Source of the DNA: Fulvitalea axinellae
GTDB taxonomy: Bacteria > Bacteroidota > Bacteroidia > Cytophagales > Cyclobacteriaceae
Direction: 5' to 3'
Length of the DNA stretch: 64,000 nt
NCBI RefSeq assembly: GCF_036492835.1
Contig: NZ_AP025314.1
Span: 2,584,010 to 2,648,009 of the forward strand
The translations under genes were made by a program, and so were the position numbers. Shown piece after piece: positions 54,451-62,983 of the stretch (the first letter of the stretch is position 1; every line of letters begins with the position of its first letter). The notes under the pieces are model-generated. The model was not told where the DNA came from. It saw only the letters and a program-made list of their open reading frames with translations, and ran no database searches.

Positions 54451-56169
54451 TCAAAGCGACTTCTTTTCCCGAACCAAACGGCTGATGGCGCTCAACCATC
54501 CGCCCGAGTGGGTTATCCAACCTTCGTCAGTAAACACGAAGGGTCCGTCATTCTCTTTTTTCGGTTCGGTAAACTGGAATTGCCTGTCCGACTCAAAGCC
54601 GTTACAGATCGTACCCTCCAGCTTCGTCCAGCTACCAATATACTCCTGCCCGATTCCGTAAATCATACTTTTGGAAACGAACTTTCCTTGCTCCTTAACC
54701 CCAGCGTTCAGCCCCGCAATCCACTGAAGGTTTCCTGTCGCTATTTGCCCGAACTGCTTATCACCGGTCATTTTTTCCAGATCCAAGGCCAAAGCCGCCG
54801 CTGATCCGTAAGCTCCGTTCATTCCGTGCCACAACCCGCTGAAGGTCAGAATTCCCTCGTTTTTGAAATAGCCCATCGGCAAAAGCCTAAACGGATTCTC
54901 GTTACAAGCCGGCAAGAAATACCCGTAAGCGAAATCATTTACCGTTTTCTTCCATGAATTAGCCTTCGGGTGCCCCGCCCAAAGCTCTGACATTTCGATC
55001 AACGGCACTAGATAATGCGGGAATGTGGCCCCAGCGTCAAAGCCCATATGGTGGTGGCTCCACGCTTTTTCGGAAAACGGCGACGAAGAGAAAACCCTGA
55101 AGTGCCCGTAAAACCCGCCCTCAGCGTCGTCTTTGGCTATTTGCCTAGCCATCAGCTGATCAGCATATTTTACGGCCGACTTTTTATATTTCTTTTTTCC
55201 GGATTTGGCAAGCTCCAAAGCGGTCCAAGTCATCGTAACAAGGTCTCTGGTCATCCACTCTTCCGGACGCTTATAACCTTCCGGCGCTCCGTAAGCGATT
55301 CTGTGGAATCCGTCATCAGGCAGAACATCACCGCGGAAGCTCGTACCGCCCGGGTGGTCCTGCGATCCGTTTTCGTCCAACCAATCAAAAGACCTAACGG
55401 CACGCTTTTGATATTCCTTGGCCTTCTCCGGCGAATAATCTTTCAGTACCCTACTCGCTCTGGCGAAACACAAAGCGCCTTTGGCTACATCGCCCGTGAT
55501 CACGTTTTTGTGTCTTGGCCATTCGTGAATGATCGCACCCTCTCCTTTTCCAAGCTCTTTGCCTTTCTCTTGGCAATAAGCGATATAGTCAAGGCCGATT
55601 ATCATTTGCCTTCTGATCTCGTTTTGGTCGAACTGTGAAATCCGGTTCGGCGAAAATTCCAGCATATCCATCAGCCCGATCAGCATAGTGGCGTGGCTGT
55701 TCGTTTCCCTTAGCGATCCACCGCAGTCTTGCCAGCCTCCGCCTTGGGCAAACTCCGGACCCATTTTCACCGAGTTTTCCTCACGCATCTTTACGCGCCC
55801 CTGAAGCTGAACGATCGACACTTCCTTCCAAGTATCCTCCCAAAGCGCATCGGGCTTTACGCTAAAGTGGATGGTGTCTTCGCTTATCCGACACTCATAA
55901 TCCCCTTTTTTCAAGTCACTGATATCGATCACCCACCAGTGCTTCCGCCACTTTTCGCCCCAATATTTCGGGCTTGCCTCAGTCTTTTGGTTGTTCCCGA
56001 CAATCTCGGCAAGAACGCCCTGCTTCACGGCGGATTTCTCATCCCCGCTGATGATTATTCTTTTCTCTCCCGATAGGTCATAGCCTATCCTCGAAAACAA
56101 AACTCCGGGAGTTTGAGCGTATCCCCGAAGGGAAAGCAATATCAAAAAAACGCAAACTAATTCTCTCAT
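54451..56169 (-). CDS. GH9-like glycoside hydrolase with N-terminal Ig-like domain
   Basis: A signal peptide (MRELVCVFLILLSLRGYAQ) starts at ATG 56169. Residues ~20-105 form the CelD_N-type Ig-like domain (VLFSRIGYDLSGEKR, DISDLKKGDYECRI). The (alpha/alpha)6 barrel begins with QGGGWQDCGGSLRETNSHATML, equivalent to the G-W-x-D-A-G-D motif of GH9; only the first Asp is present, the second is Gly. LQWIAGLNAGVKEQGKFV corresponds to the usual N-P-x-G-R-S region, and FTDEGWITHSGGWL near the C-terminus to the catalytic-Glu segment. The substrate is unknown; the family includes endoglucanases and some exo-glucosidases. The loss of one Asp raises doubt about normal catalysis. Confidence 0.75.
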   Translation of the reverse strand: MRELVCVFLILLSLRGYAQTPGVLFSRIGYDLSGEKRIIISGDEKSAVKQGVLAEIVGNNQKTEASPKYWGEKWRKHWWVIDISDLKKGDYECRISEDTIHFSVKPDALWEDTWKEVSIVQLQGRVKMREENSVKMGPEFAQGGGWQDCGGSLRETNSHATMLIGLMDMLEFSPNRISQFDQNEIRRQMIIGLDYIAYCQEKGKELGKGEGAIIHEWPRHKNVITGDVAKGALCFARASRVLKDYSPEKAKEYQKRAVRSFDWLDENGSQDHPGGTSFRGDVLPDDGFHRIAYGAPEGYKRPEEWMTRDLVTMTWTALELAKSGKKKYKKSAVKYADQLMARQIAKDDAEGGFYGHFRVFSSSPFSEKAWSHHHMGFDAGATFPHYLVPLIEMSELWAGHPKANSWKKTVNDFAYGYFLPACNENPFRLLPMGYFKNEGILTFSGLWHGMNGAYGSAAALALDLEKMTGDKQFGQIATGNLQWIAGLNAGVKEQGKFVSKSMIYGIGQEYIGSWTKLEGTICNGFESDRQFQFTEPKKENDGPFVFTDEGWITHSGGWLSAISRLVREKKSL

Positions 56170-56325
56170 TTTAGCCAGACAATAAAAGGTAAACATCGTG
56201 TCCGAACGATATAGTTCGGTAGATATAAAAACTATTTATCATCTCAATTTAAATAAGTAAACAGAGAAAGCAAAAACGTATTAGCTTGCGGTATTATATA
56301 TATTGAAAATAATCCATTATTTCTT

Positions 56326-57489
56326 CTACAAGTGTGCTTGGCTTTCCAAATCTGTCGCCTCTTCTTCGGGTACGAACGTCTGCCACCAAGGCTTGGACCT
56401 GTCCCGGATTCGCAAAGAATCCATTTCCACAGGCTCTCCCAACATTGGAAACACGACGTTCAACGAAGCCGAATCCATGGCCTTCTTTAAGCGCAAAGCT
56501 GGATCGTACCAACTGTGGAAAGCCAGGTTGAAAGTCGCCCAGTGAAGCGGAACCATTTCGGTAGATTTCACGAGTTTCTGCGCCTTTACCGCCTCTTCGG
56601 GGAACATATGCCAAGACGGCCAATTTTTATCGTAAGCCCCGACTTGCATAAGCGACAAATCAAACGGCCCTAGCCTTTCGCCGATTTCCCTAAACCCGTT
56701 TTCATAATATCCGGTATCTCCGCTGTAGTACAGGTTGCGTTCCCCTTTTTTGATAGCCCAACCGCCCCAAAGCGTTTCGCCGGCGTCCGTCAGTCCACGT
56801 CCCGACGTATGCCTTCCCGGCGTTAGCGTAAACTCCGTTCCTTTAACCGTTTCGGTTTCCCACCAATCAAGCTCTTTGATTTTTTCTGTTGGGATTCCCC
56901 ATTTCTCAAGTCTTTTTCCCACTCCCAGCGGAACGAGGAACAATCCCGTCTTTTGGGAAAGTTTACGGACCGTGCCTTTGTCCAAATGATCGTAATGGTC
57001 ATGCGAAATCACGATTACGTCGGCTCCCGGAAGTTCCTCAACCTTTACGGGCACCGGGTGCATCCTTTTCGGTCCGGCCAGATCCGTAAATGAGGCTCTT
57101 TTTCCGAACACTGGATCGATTAGGATTTTGGTTCCCTCAAGCTTTATAAATACGCTGGAATGGCCGAGCCACGAAAACCAAAGGCCTTCATCAGGGAAAT
57201 CGGTCCATTCCTTATCCCACATCGGCAATGGCGTTTTGGGTTCCCGCAACGGATGGCCTCCGTTTACCATATCCTTTACCATTCTCCAGATACTCCCGGC
57301 CGTCATCTTGTCAAGCGGTTCTTCATTTATAAATTTGCCGTCTTTGAAATTCGGTGATTGGGAAATCCGAACCTGTCTTTTCTCTTCGCTCGAAACGATT
57401 TTGCTTTGGTGTGTCATCGTGCAGGAATTCAAGGCTATCGCCGTTAAGGCGAAACTCAGGATTAGGGCGTTTCGCATGTCAATTTTCAT
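56326..57489 (-). CDS. MBL-fold lipoprotein hydrolase (NAPE-PLD/UlaG-like)
   Basis: The protein begins with a lipoprotein signal ending SCTM (Cys near residue 23), so it is anchored in the envelope. It has the metallo-beta-lactamase metal motifs: LGHSSVFIKLEG, ISHDHYDHLDKGT (HxHxDH), GRHTSGRG, YYSGDTGYYENGF (Asp) and VPLHWATF (last His). The whole order fits the N-acyl-phosphatidylethanolamine phospholipase D/UlaG-like group at 387 aa. Its substrate may be a phospholipid or other phosphodiester, but this cannot be read from sequence. A palindrome 12 bases before the ATG is shared with the tetR gene upstream, so it is probably repressed by that TetR protein. Confidence 0.85.
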   Translation of the reverse strand: MKIDMRNALILSFALTAIALNSCTMTHQSKIVSSEEKRQVRISQSPNFKDGKFINEEPLDKMTAGSIWRMVKDMVNGGHPLREPKTPLPMWDKEWTDFPDEGLWFSWLGHSSVFIKLEGTKILIDPVFGKRASFTDLAGPKRMHPVPVKVEELPGADVIVISHDHYDHLDKGTVRKLSQKTGLFLVPLGVGKRLEKWGIPTEKIKELDWWETETVKGTEFTLTPGRHTSGRGLTDAGETLWGGWAIKKGERNLYYSGDTGYYENGFREIGERLGPFDLSLMQVGAYDKNWPSWHMFPEEAVKAQKLVKSTEMVPLHWATFNLAFHSWYDPALRLKKAMDSASLNVVFPMLGEPVEMDSLRIRDRSKPWWQTFVPEEEATDLESQAHL

Positions 57490-57500
57490 GATTTTAAAAA

Positions 57501-57514
57501 TGACTGACTAGTCA
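57501..57514. promoter_or_regulatory. TetR operator upstream of the MBL-fold gene
   Basis: TGACTGACTAGTCA is an inverted repeat (TGACT-N4-AGTCA) lying 12 bases before the MBL gene start at 57489. It differs by one base from the palindrome at the tetR start (58143-58156), and both are embedded in the same AATGACTGANTAGTCAC context. Confidence 0.75.
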
Positions 57515-57564
57515 CTTTTATCACTAAACGGAAGTTTGCCCAAAAAGGTGTGTTTTCTTTGAAA

Positions 57565-58140
57565 TTATTTTGAAATACTTTTCCAGGCCGCCTCAAAAGC
57601 GTTTTTCACAAAGCGCTCTTTTTCCTCTCCCTTCAATTTTTCCGAGACTATATAACCTACGCTCTCCACCAATACGGTAAAGAACAGCTTCATATAAAAT
57701 TCGGTAGGCAAAGGACCGAAAAGGTCCTCTTCCTCCGCTTTCGCTATAAGGTTTTGGGCAAAAGCGAAGCTCTCCGCTACTTCTTCCTGAGACAGTTTGT
57801 CGATGTATGGCGAGTACTTGTATTGGTTGGCGAACTTGAAAGCCCAGAAGTCCTTTTCGGCCCACATAGCCAGATTGGTCCAAAGATGCTCGAACTGTTC
57901 GCAGACGGGCCAGTTACTGTCCAAGCCTTTCGTAATCGCCTCGAACATTCTCCTTTTGGCCTCTATATACAGTTTATTGATAAGCTCGTCCTTGCTTTTA
58001 AAATAAAGGAACAAGGTTCCGGTAGCCACACCCGCTTCTTTCGAGATTTTGGCGGTGGACGTTCCCTGAAAACCTTCCGTGCAAAACAGCCTGAGCGCCG
58101 CCTCCACTATAGCTTCTTTCTTTTCGAGTTTCTTTCCCAT
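57565..58140 (-). CDS. TetR/AcrR-family transcriptional regulator
   Basis: The N-terminal 50 residues are a TetR helix-turn-helix: AIVEAALRLFCTEGFQGTSTAKISKEAGVATGTLFLYFKSKDELI. The C-terminal ~130 residues are helical with no specific ligand clue. The ATG is two bases from a TGACT-N4-AGTCA palindrome, so it probably represses itself. A second copy of this palindrome precedes the MBL-fold gene downstream, so the two form a small regulon (tetR, then MBL gene, same strand). The inducer may be a lipid or the MBL product (inference). Confidence 0.92.
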   Translation of the reverse strand: MGKKLEKKEAIVEAALRLFCTEGFQGTSTAKISKEAGVATGTLFLYFKSKDELINKLYIEAKRRMFEAITKGLDSNWPVCEQFEHLWTNLAMWAEKDFWAFKFANQYKYSPYIDKLSQEEVAESFAFAQNLIAKAEEEDLFGPLPTEFYMKLFFTVLVESVGYIVSEKLKGEEKERFVKNAFEAAWKSISK

Positions 58141-58142
58141 AA

Positions 58143-58156
58143 TGACTGAGTAGTCA
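58143..58156. promoter_or_regulatory. TetR operator at the tetR start
   Basis: TGACTGAGTAGTCA (inverted repeat TGACT-N4-AGTCA) begins two bases beyond the start codon of the tetR gene. It matches 13 of 14 bases of the palindrome before the MBL gene. The rest of the 328-base spacer 58141-58468 is AT-rich and shows nothing else. Confidence 0.75.
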
Positions 58157-58468
58157 CCAAATGTATACGTTTCCCTTCAAGAAAGCAATTCCAAAGCTCC
58201 AACCGGCAGTACCGCAGTATGGAGAATCAAATCAACTCGCAGAGCGGGAAATAGAATCTTAAAACAAAACTCACCCGATTTGTTTTAAACGCCATGCCCG
58301 AAACACGTCCTCGCGCATTTTCATACCGATACCCCAATATCATCCAGTGAGTTAGAATTAAATTCAAATTTCTTCAAGTAAAATTATGAGTATAGCCTGC
58401 CTACGGATTTTTTTTTTCGTATCAATTCCTGAAATTCACTTATTAGCCACAAAACAACCCCGTATTCC

Positions 58469-60349
58469 GTGAAATCCGCAAATATTTCTTTAATCATAGC
58501 CTTAACGGTTCTCTCATTGTATCCTTTTCAGGTCCTTAATGCCCAAGACGATACGAACCGGTTGATCAAGGAATATAAACAAGCCGACTCAAACGAGAAG
58601 CGTCTTCGCTTTCTGGATACCTTAACAACAAAGATGGTCCGCAACCGCCATCCGGAAAGATTCGCATATCTCGACAGCGCAATCGCATTAGCGAAGGAAC
58701 ACGGGGATTATGATATGGCCGCAAAGAAAACGCGCTTCGTCATCCAGAATTATATATTTAAAGGAGATCAGGATAGTGCGCTAAACCTGATTAATTCCGC
58801 TCTGGTGGATAGCCAGCAATTCAAATCTCCAGCGTCTTCCGCCCATTTGATTCTAAAGCGGGGCGCAGTGTATTTCGATAGAAATCAATTCGAAAACGCT
58901 TCAAAAGATTATGTGAAAGCCTCCACGCTTTTCCACCAATCCGGTGATACTATATACGAAGCCGACGCCTGGTATTTCAACGGACAAGTAAACGCCGCGT
59001 GGAAACGTTTTGTGCCGGCGGTGGAAAGTTTTACAAAAGCCTACCCTCTTTACGAAGCCAAAGCGGATTCGGCCTATCTAATACATACGCTGAACGAACT
59101 CGCCTCGCTTTACGGGATGAACACTCTTTATGATAAAGCGATTAAAGACCGTCTAAAAATTGACGCCTTAGCAAGAAGCCGTGGGGCCGTTAAAGAACGG
59201 GCTATTAACTTAATTAATCTCACCGACAATTATTTTAACCAAAATGCCTTAGGGAAAACCCGGCAGACTCTGGATACTCTCCGTAGTATTCTGTCTAATA
59301 TCCCCGAGTCGGATCCTGACTATGCTATAATAAATTATTTCGCCCATATAAAAGAGTCTAGATACGCCTTTGAGCGGAAGCAAATACCCGAAGCCGAAAA
59401 GCACCTTCAACTCGCAAAGGAATGGGTTGAAAAATTAAGAGCCCCCGATTATTATCAGACCGAGATCGATTTGGCTTCGTCACGCTTGTATCAGTTGAAA
59501 GGACAACGCAAAGAAGCCATAAAGTCGGCAAAACGCGTACTCAACGGCAAAGTAAATAATCCGAAAACGAAAATGATTGCGGAACACATGCTGGCCACTC
59601 TATTGGAAGAGCACAAGCCCGCCGAGGCGAACCTCCACCTGAAGAACTACTTGCAGATAAAGGATTCTATTTTTAACGTAACTAAATCGAACGCGTTTCT
59701 ATTCTACCAATCGCAGTTTGAAACGGAAAGGAAAGAAAACGAGATCGAGCGCCAACAGCAAAGGATCGTTATTTTGGAGAAAGACAAACTGCTTGAATCC
59801 AATCGACGGAAATTGCTGTGGATGGGCCTTGCCCTTTCGTTGGTTTTAGGCGGAGGAACCGTTATCTGGGTTATCCAGAAGAATAAGCGTAAGCGAGAAG
59901 CCCTTTTCAGAAAATTGGAGCAGAACAAACGAGCGCTTGAAGGCTTTACCGCCGAGCTGTTGGAACGAAGCAGGGAAAAGGAAATCCTGACTCATGAACT
60001 GGAATCTTTAAAAGAAGCCTTCGGCGAAAAAGAGGAATTGGGAGTATTGCTTGATCTGGCCTCTTCCAAAATCTTGACCCATGACGATTGGAACGAGTTC
60101 AAAGAAAAATTCCTGACAGTCCATCCCCATTTCTTTATACAAATGCAGAACAAAGGTATTCGTCTGACCAAATCGGAAGAACGTTTACTGGCTCTGGAGA
60201 AACTAAGCATGAAGACAGACGAAATCGCGAATATGTTAGGCGTCTCGAGCTCGTCGATTATCAAAAGCCGTTATCGCCTTCGCAAAAAATTGGAATCTCC
60301 GAAAGATGTGTCACTGTTGGATTTTGTGGAAAGCCTTCCGGCCAATTAG
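58469..60349 (+). CDS. Membrane-tethered TPR regulator with C-terminal LuxR/sigma-4-type HTH
   Basis: A signal-like N-terminus (IALTVLSLYPFQVLNAQ) exports the first 430 residues, which are TPR-type helical repeats (for example ASKDYVKASTLFHQSGDTIYEADAW and SAYLIHTLNELASLYGM). After a coiled coil (RKENEIERQQQRIVILEK) a single membrane helix follows (LLWMGLALSLVLGGGTVIWVI, about 451-471), then a second coiled coil and a cytoplasmic HTH (TKSEERLLALEKLSMKTDEIANMLGVSSSSIIKSRYRLRKKL). This layout links periplasmic TPRs to DNA binding across one helix. It starts with GTG 58469. It is paralogous to the next gene. It may control the surface protein at 62984. Confidence 0.85.
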   Translation: MKSANISLIIALTVLSLYPFQVLNAQDDTNRLIKEYKQADSNEKRLRFLDTLTTKMVRNRHPERFAYLDSAIALAKEHGDYDMAAKKTRFVIQNYIFKGDQDSALNLINSALVDSQQFKSPASSAHLILKRGAVYFDRNQFENASKDYVKASTLFHQSGDTIYEADAWYFNGQVNAAWKRFVPAVESFTKAYPLYEAKADSAYLIHTLNELASLYGMNTLYDKAIKDRLKIDALARSRGAVKERAINLINLTDNYFNQNALGKTRQTLDTLRSILSNIPESDPDYAIINYFAHIKESRYAFERKQIPEAEKHLQLAKEWVEKLRAPDYYQTEIDLASSRLYQLKGQRKEAIKSAKRVLNGKVNNPKTKMIAEHMLATLLEEHKPAEANLHLKNYLQIKDSIFNVTKSNAFLFYQSQFETERKENEIERQQQRIVILEKDKLLESNRRKLLWMGLALSLVLGGGTVIWVIQKNKRKREALFRKLEQNKRALEGFTAELLERSREKEILTHELESLKEAFGEKEELGVLLDLASSKILTHDDWNEFKEKFLTVHPHFFIQMQNKGIRLTKSEERLLALEKLSMKTDEIANMLGVSSSSIIKSRYRLRKKLESPKDVSLLDFVESLPAN

Positions 60350-60757
60350 TATCACAAAAATTCTTCGAGTTCATATAATTCTGAGGCGTGATTTTCCGAA
60401 AGAACTTTTATCGACTAAATAGTAATAGATCAAGCTCTGGTATTTGCCTCTTTCAAATCAAATTTTAGCATTTTGACAGAAGTAAACACAGTTCTTAAAT
60501 CAATTACTAAATCATTGTAGTTGCAGGTTTGGAATTCCCTTTCACATATGTTGATATTTCATAATTTTCCAGCAAAGTCAAAGCGTAGTTTATAATATAC
60601 TAAAACACACACCCTTTTTAGATAAAACCATCGGCATGATTTAGGCCTTGGAAACCAAAAGTAGAATTATAGTTTAATCATATCGAAATAGATTATTATT
60701 ATCAAAGAATCTTACCTTTATGCCAGTATCGTTATTTTAAAAATTCATTACTATAAA
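60350..60757. other. AT-rich spacer between the two TPR-HTH genes
   Basis: These 408 bases contain no convincing gene, terminator or repeat. TACCTTTA at about 60714-60721 resembles a -7 box for the downstream gene, without a clear -33 element. Confidence 0.4.
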
Positions 60758-62623
60758 GTGGGTTCAAAACACAACATTCAAATATTTCTCACCATAGCTT
60801 CGGCTTTCTTCATATTTTCAACAGGTTACGCTTTTTCTGAAAGTACGCCTATTCTGAAAAACGATGAAAGCAAACCAAATCATACACTCACCTACCGATC
60901 TCATCTAAACTCCTTGACCGAGAAGATGAGACAAAGTCTGTACCCGGAAAACCTTATTTATCTTGACAGTGCTATACAACTGACAAAATCTCAAAGCGAC
61001 AAAAGCGAAACTGTTAAAAACCTAAGACTTCTGATCGAAGAATTTACCTCTGTAGAGAAACAGAATGATGTCTTAGCGCGATTAAATCAAATCCTGAAAG
61101 ACAGCCTCAATTTCAAAAACCCTCTAATTTCCGGATTACTGCTTCAGAAAAGAGGAGATCTTTACTTTGATAAAAAAGATTTTGAGAATGCCTCCAAAGA
61201 TTATTACAAAGCGGTAAATAAATTTAAAATATCAGGGGACGTATTGCTTGAGGCCGACGCTTGGTACTTTACCGCTCAGGTCCTCAATGCTGATATGAGA
61301 TTTGAGGAAGCCATTGAATGTTTCGAAAAAGCGTATTCACTTTATCAGCATCAAACGGATTCCGCTTTTCAAATATATACTTTGAACGAGCTTGCGTCAC
61401 TATATGTGATGAATAGAAGCTGGGATACCGCTATTGAAGAGAGGATTAAACTAAAAGGACTGACTAAGCTCCCTCAATACGCAAAAGAAAACGCCCTTAA
61501 CAGTCTGAATCTAGCCGACATTTATCTGCTTCAGAATAATTACGAAGCCGCTCGTGAGCTTTTAGAAGAATTGAAAGACAACAAGTTGCCCGTTGACGCT
61601 GAATTCAATGCCATTTTACATTTCTATATATATCTGAGGGAATTTAGATATGCCTTAAATCTGGAAAATGTTTCTGAAGCTAAGCAAAAACTTCAGCTAC
61701 TTGAAAAATGGTTAAACAAGATTTCAAATAAAGGATATTTTGAGTCTGAGTTCTTTTTAGCTACCAATAGATTTCGGAAACACCAGGAAGGAGCTCCAAG
61801 AGGTACCCCCCCACCACGCGGGCATAAACCACCGCCCAAAAGGCGACATAACATACTTCCTCCAGAATGGAAAATCGCATCATTGCTCGAAGGCTCCAAC
61901 CCGGCATTGAGAAACCGTTACATGGCTTTTGGTAACGATGATAAATCTACGATCAAAACCTTCTCGCATTATCAAAAGCTCTTCTCACTAAATTGGGAAA
62001 AGCATACTTCCGATAGGCAAAGACGCCGAATAATGTCTTTGGAAAATGATAAAGCACAGGAAGCAGGAAAAAAGAATTTACTGTGGATAGGTTTAGCGAT
62101 AACGATCGCCCTTGGCGCTGGCGCCCTTTTGATTACTACATTTCGAAATAAAAAGAAACGTAAAGCCCTCAACTCAAAGTTAGAACAGAATAAAGTCGAG
62201 TTAGAGAGCTTTACCCAAGCGCTTTTGGAACGTAGCAGAGAGAAAGAGATGCTTAGCGAAGAGCTGGAATCATTGAAAACTACCGTCAATGAGAAACAAG
62301 AACTTGATGTATTACAGGAATTGACATCTGCAAAGATTCTCACTAATGAAGACTGGGATGAGTTTAAAGAAAAATTCATTACCGTGAACCCCCACTTCTT
62401 TGTTCTTATCCAAAACAAAGACATCAACCTCACCAAATCTGAAGAACGTCTGTTAGCTTTAGAAAAACTGAAACTGAAGACGAATGATATCGCTAATATG
62501 CTAGGCGTGTCAAGCGCCAGCATCATCAAAAGCCGTTATCGCTTACGAAAGAAATTAGAGCTGCCAAAGGACGTTTCACTACTTGATTTTATAGAGGGCC
62601 ACTTACTCAACAGTGAGAATTAG
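60758..62623 (+). CDS. Second membrane-tethered TPR regulator with HTH (paralogue)
   Basis: It has the same order as its neighbour: signal (FLTIASAFFIFSTGYAFS), TPR repeats, a coiled coil, a membrane helix (LLWIGLAITIALGAGALLITT, about 443-463), another coiled coil and a C-terminal HTH (TKSEERLLALEKLKLKTNDIANMLGVSSASIIKSRYRLRKKL, nearly identical to the paralogue). It starts with GTG 60758. Residues about 345-373 are a Pro/Arg-rich stretch (EGAPRGTPPPRGHKPPPKRR) where the paralogue has a TPR helix. The underlying DNA includes a run of seven C, so a local frame-shifted segment is possible. Otherwise it is intact. Confidence 0.8.
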   Translation: MGSKHNIQIFLTIASAFFIFSTGYAFSESTPILKNDESKPNHTLTYRSHLNSLTEKMRQSLYPENLIYLDSAIQLTKSQSDKSETVKNLRLLIEEFTSVEKQNDVLARLNQILKDSLNFKNPLISGLLLQKRGDLYFDKKDFENASKDYYKAVNKFKISGDVLLEADAWYFTAQVLNADMRFEEAIECFEKAYSLYQHQTDSAFQIYTLNELASLYVMNRSWDTAIEERIKLKGLTKLPQYAKENALNSLNLADIYLLQNNYEAARELLEELKDNKLPVDAEFNAILHFYIYLREFRYALNLENVSEAKQKLQLLEKWLNKISNKGYFESEFFLATNRFRKHQEGAPRGTPPPRGHKPPPKRRHNILPPEWKIASLLEGSNPALRNRYMAFGNDDKSTIKTFSHYQKLFSLNWEKHTSDRQRRRIMSLENDKAQEAGKKNLLWIGLAITIALGAGALLITTFRNKKKRKALNSKLEQNKVELESFTQALLERSREKEMLSEELESLKTTVNEKQELDVLQELTSAKILTNEDWDEFKEKFITVNPHFFVLIQNKDINLTKSEERLLALEKLKLKTNDIANMLGVSSASIIKSRYRLRKKLELPKDVSLLDFIEGHLLNSEN

Positions 62624-62983
62624 GACTGGTTAAACGCTTCATTCTAGAGCCAAATCAAGCTAAGAGAAGACTGCTTCCCAATATTTCACTCAAAACATAC
62701 TCATCTCTTTTTCGCTAAGTCCGCCATCACAGCAAATCACATTAAACCCTTACTATCAATAAATTATCACTTTGTCCATGTATTTGTCCATGGACTAAAG
62801 TTCATATTTAAGCACTGTTTATACAGATTTGTCACCAGAGTTAGTGACAGCAAGTAGCCGAAAGCTTTATGCCACGTGGCTGAAGCATACTTAAGTCGGA
62901 GATAATTCATCGCAGTTAATCTTCGATGAAATAAACCCGAAAGTAAAGCGGCTATCCGAACGTCTAAAATAAACAGAGCAACA
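62624..62983. other. Spacer before the LamG protein gene
   Basis: These 360 bases contain a repeated TTGTCCATG (two copies near 62773-62793) and AT-rich sequence. A minus-strand frame (62767-63288) runs through it, but its right half is antisense to the clear LamG gene, so I do not accept it as a gene. No terminator or tRNA is visible. Confidence 0.4.
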
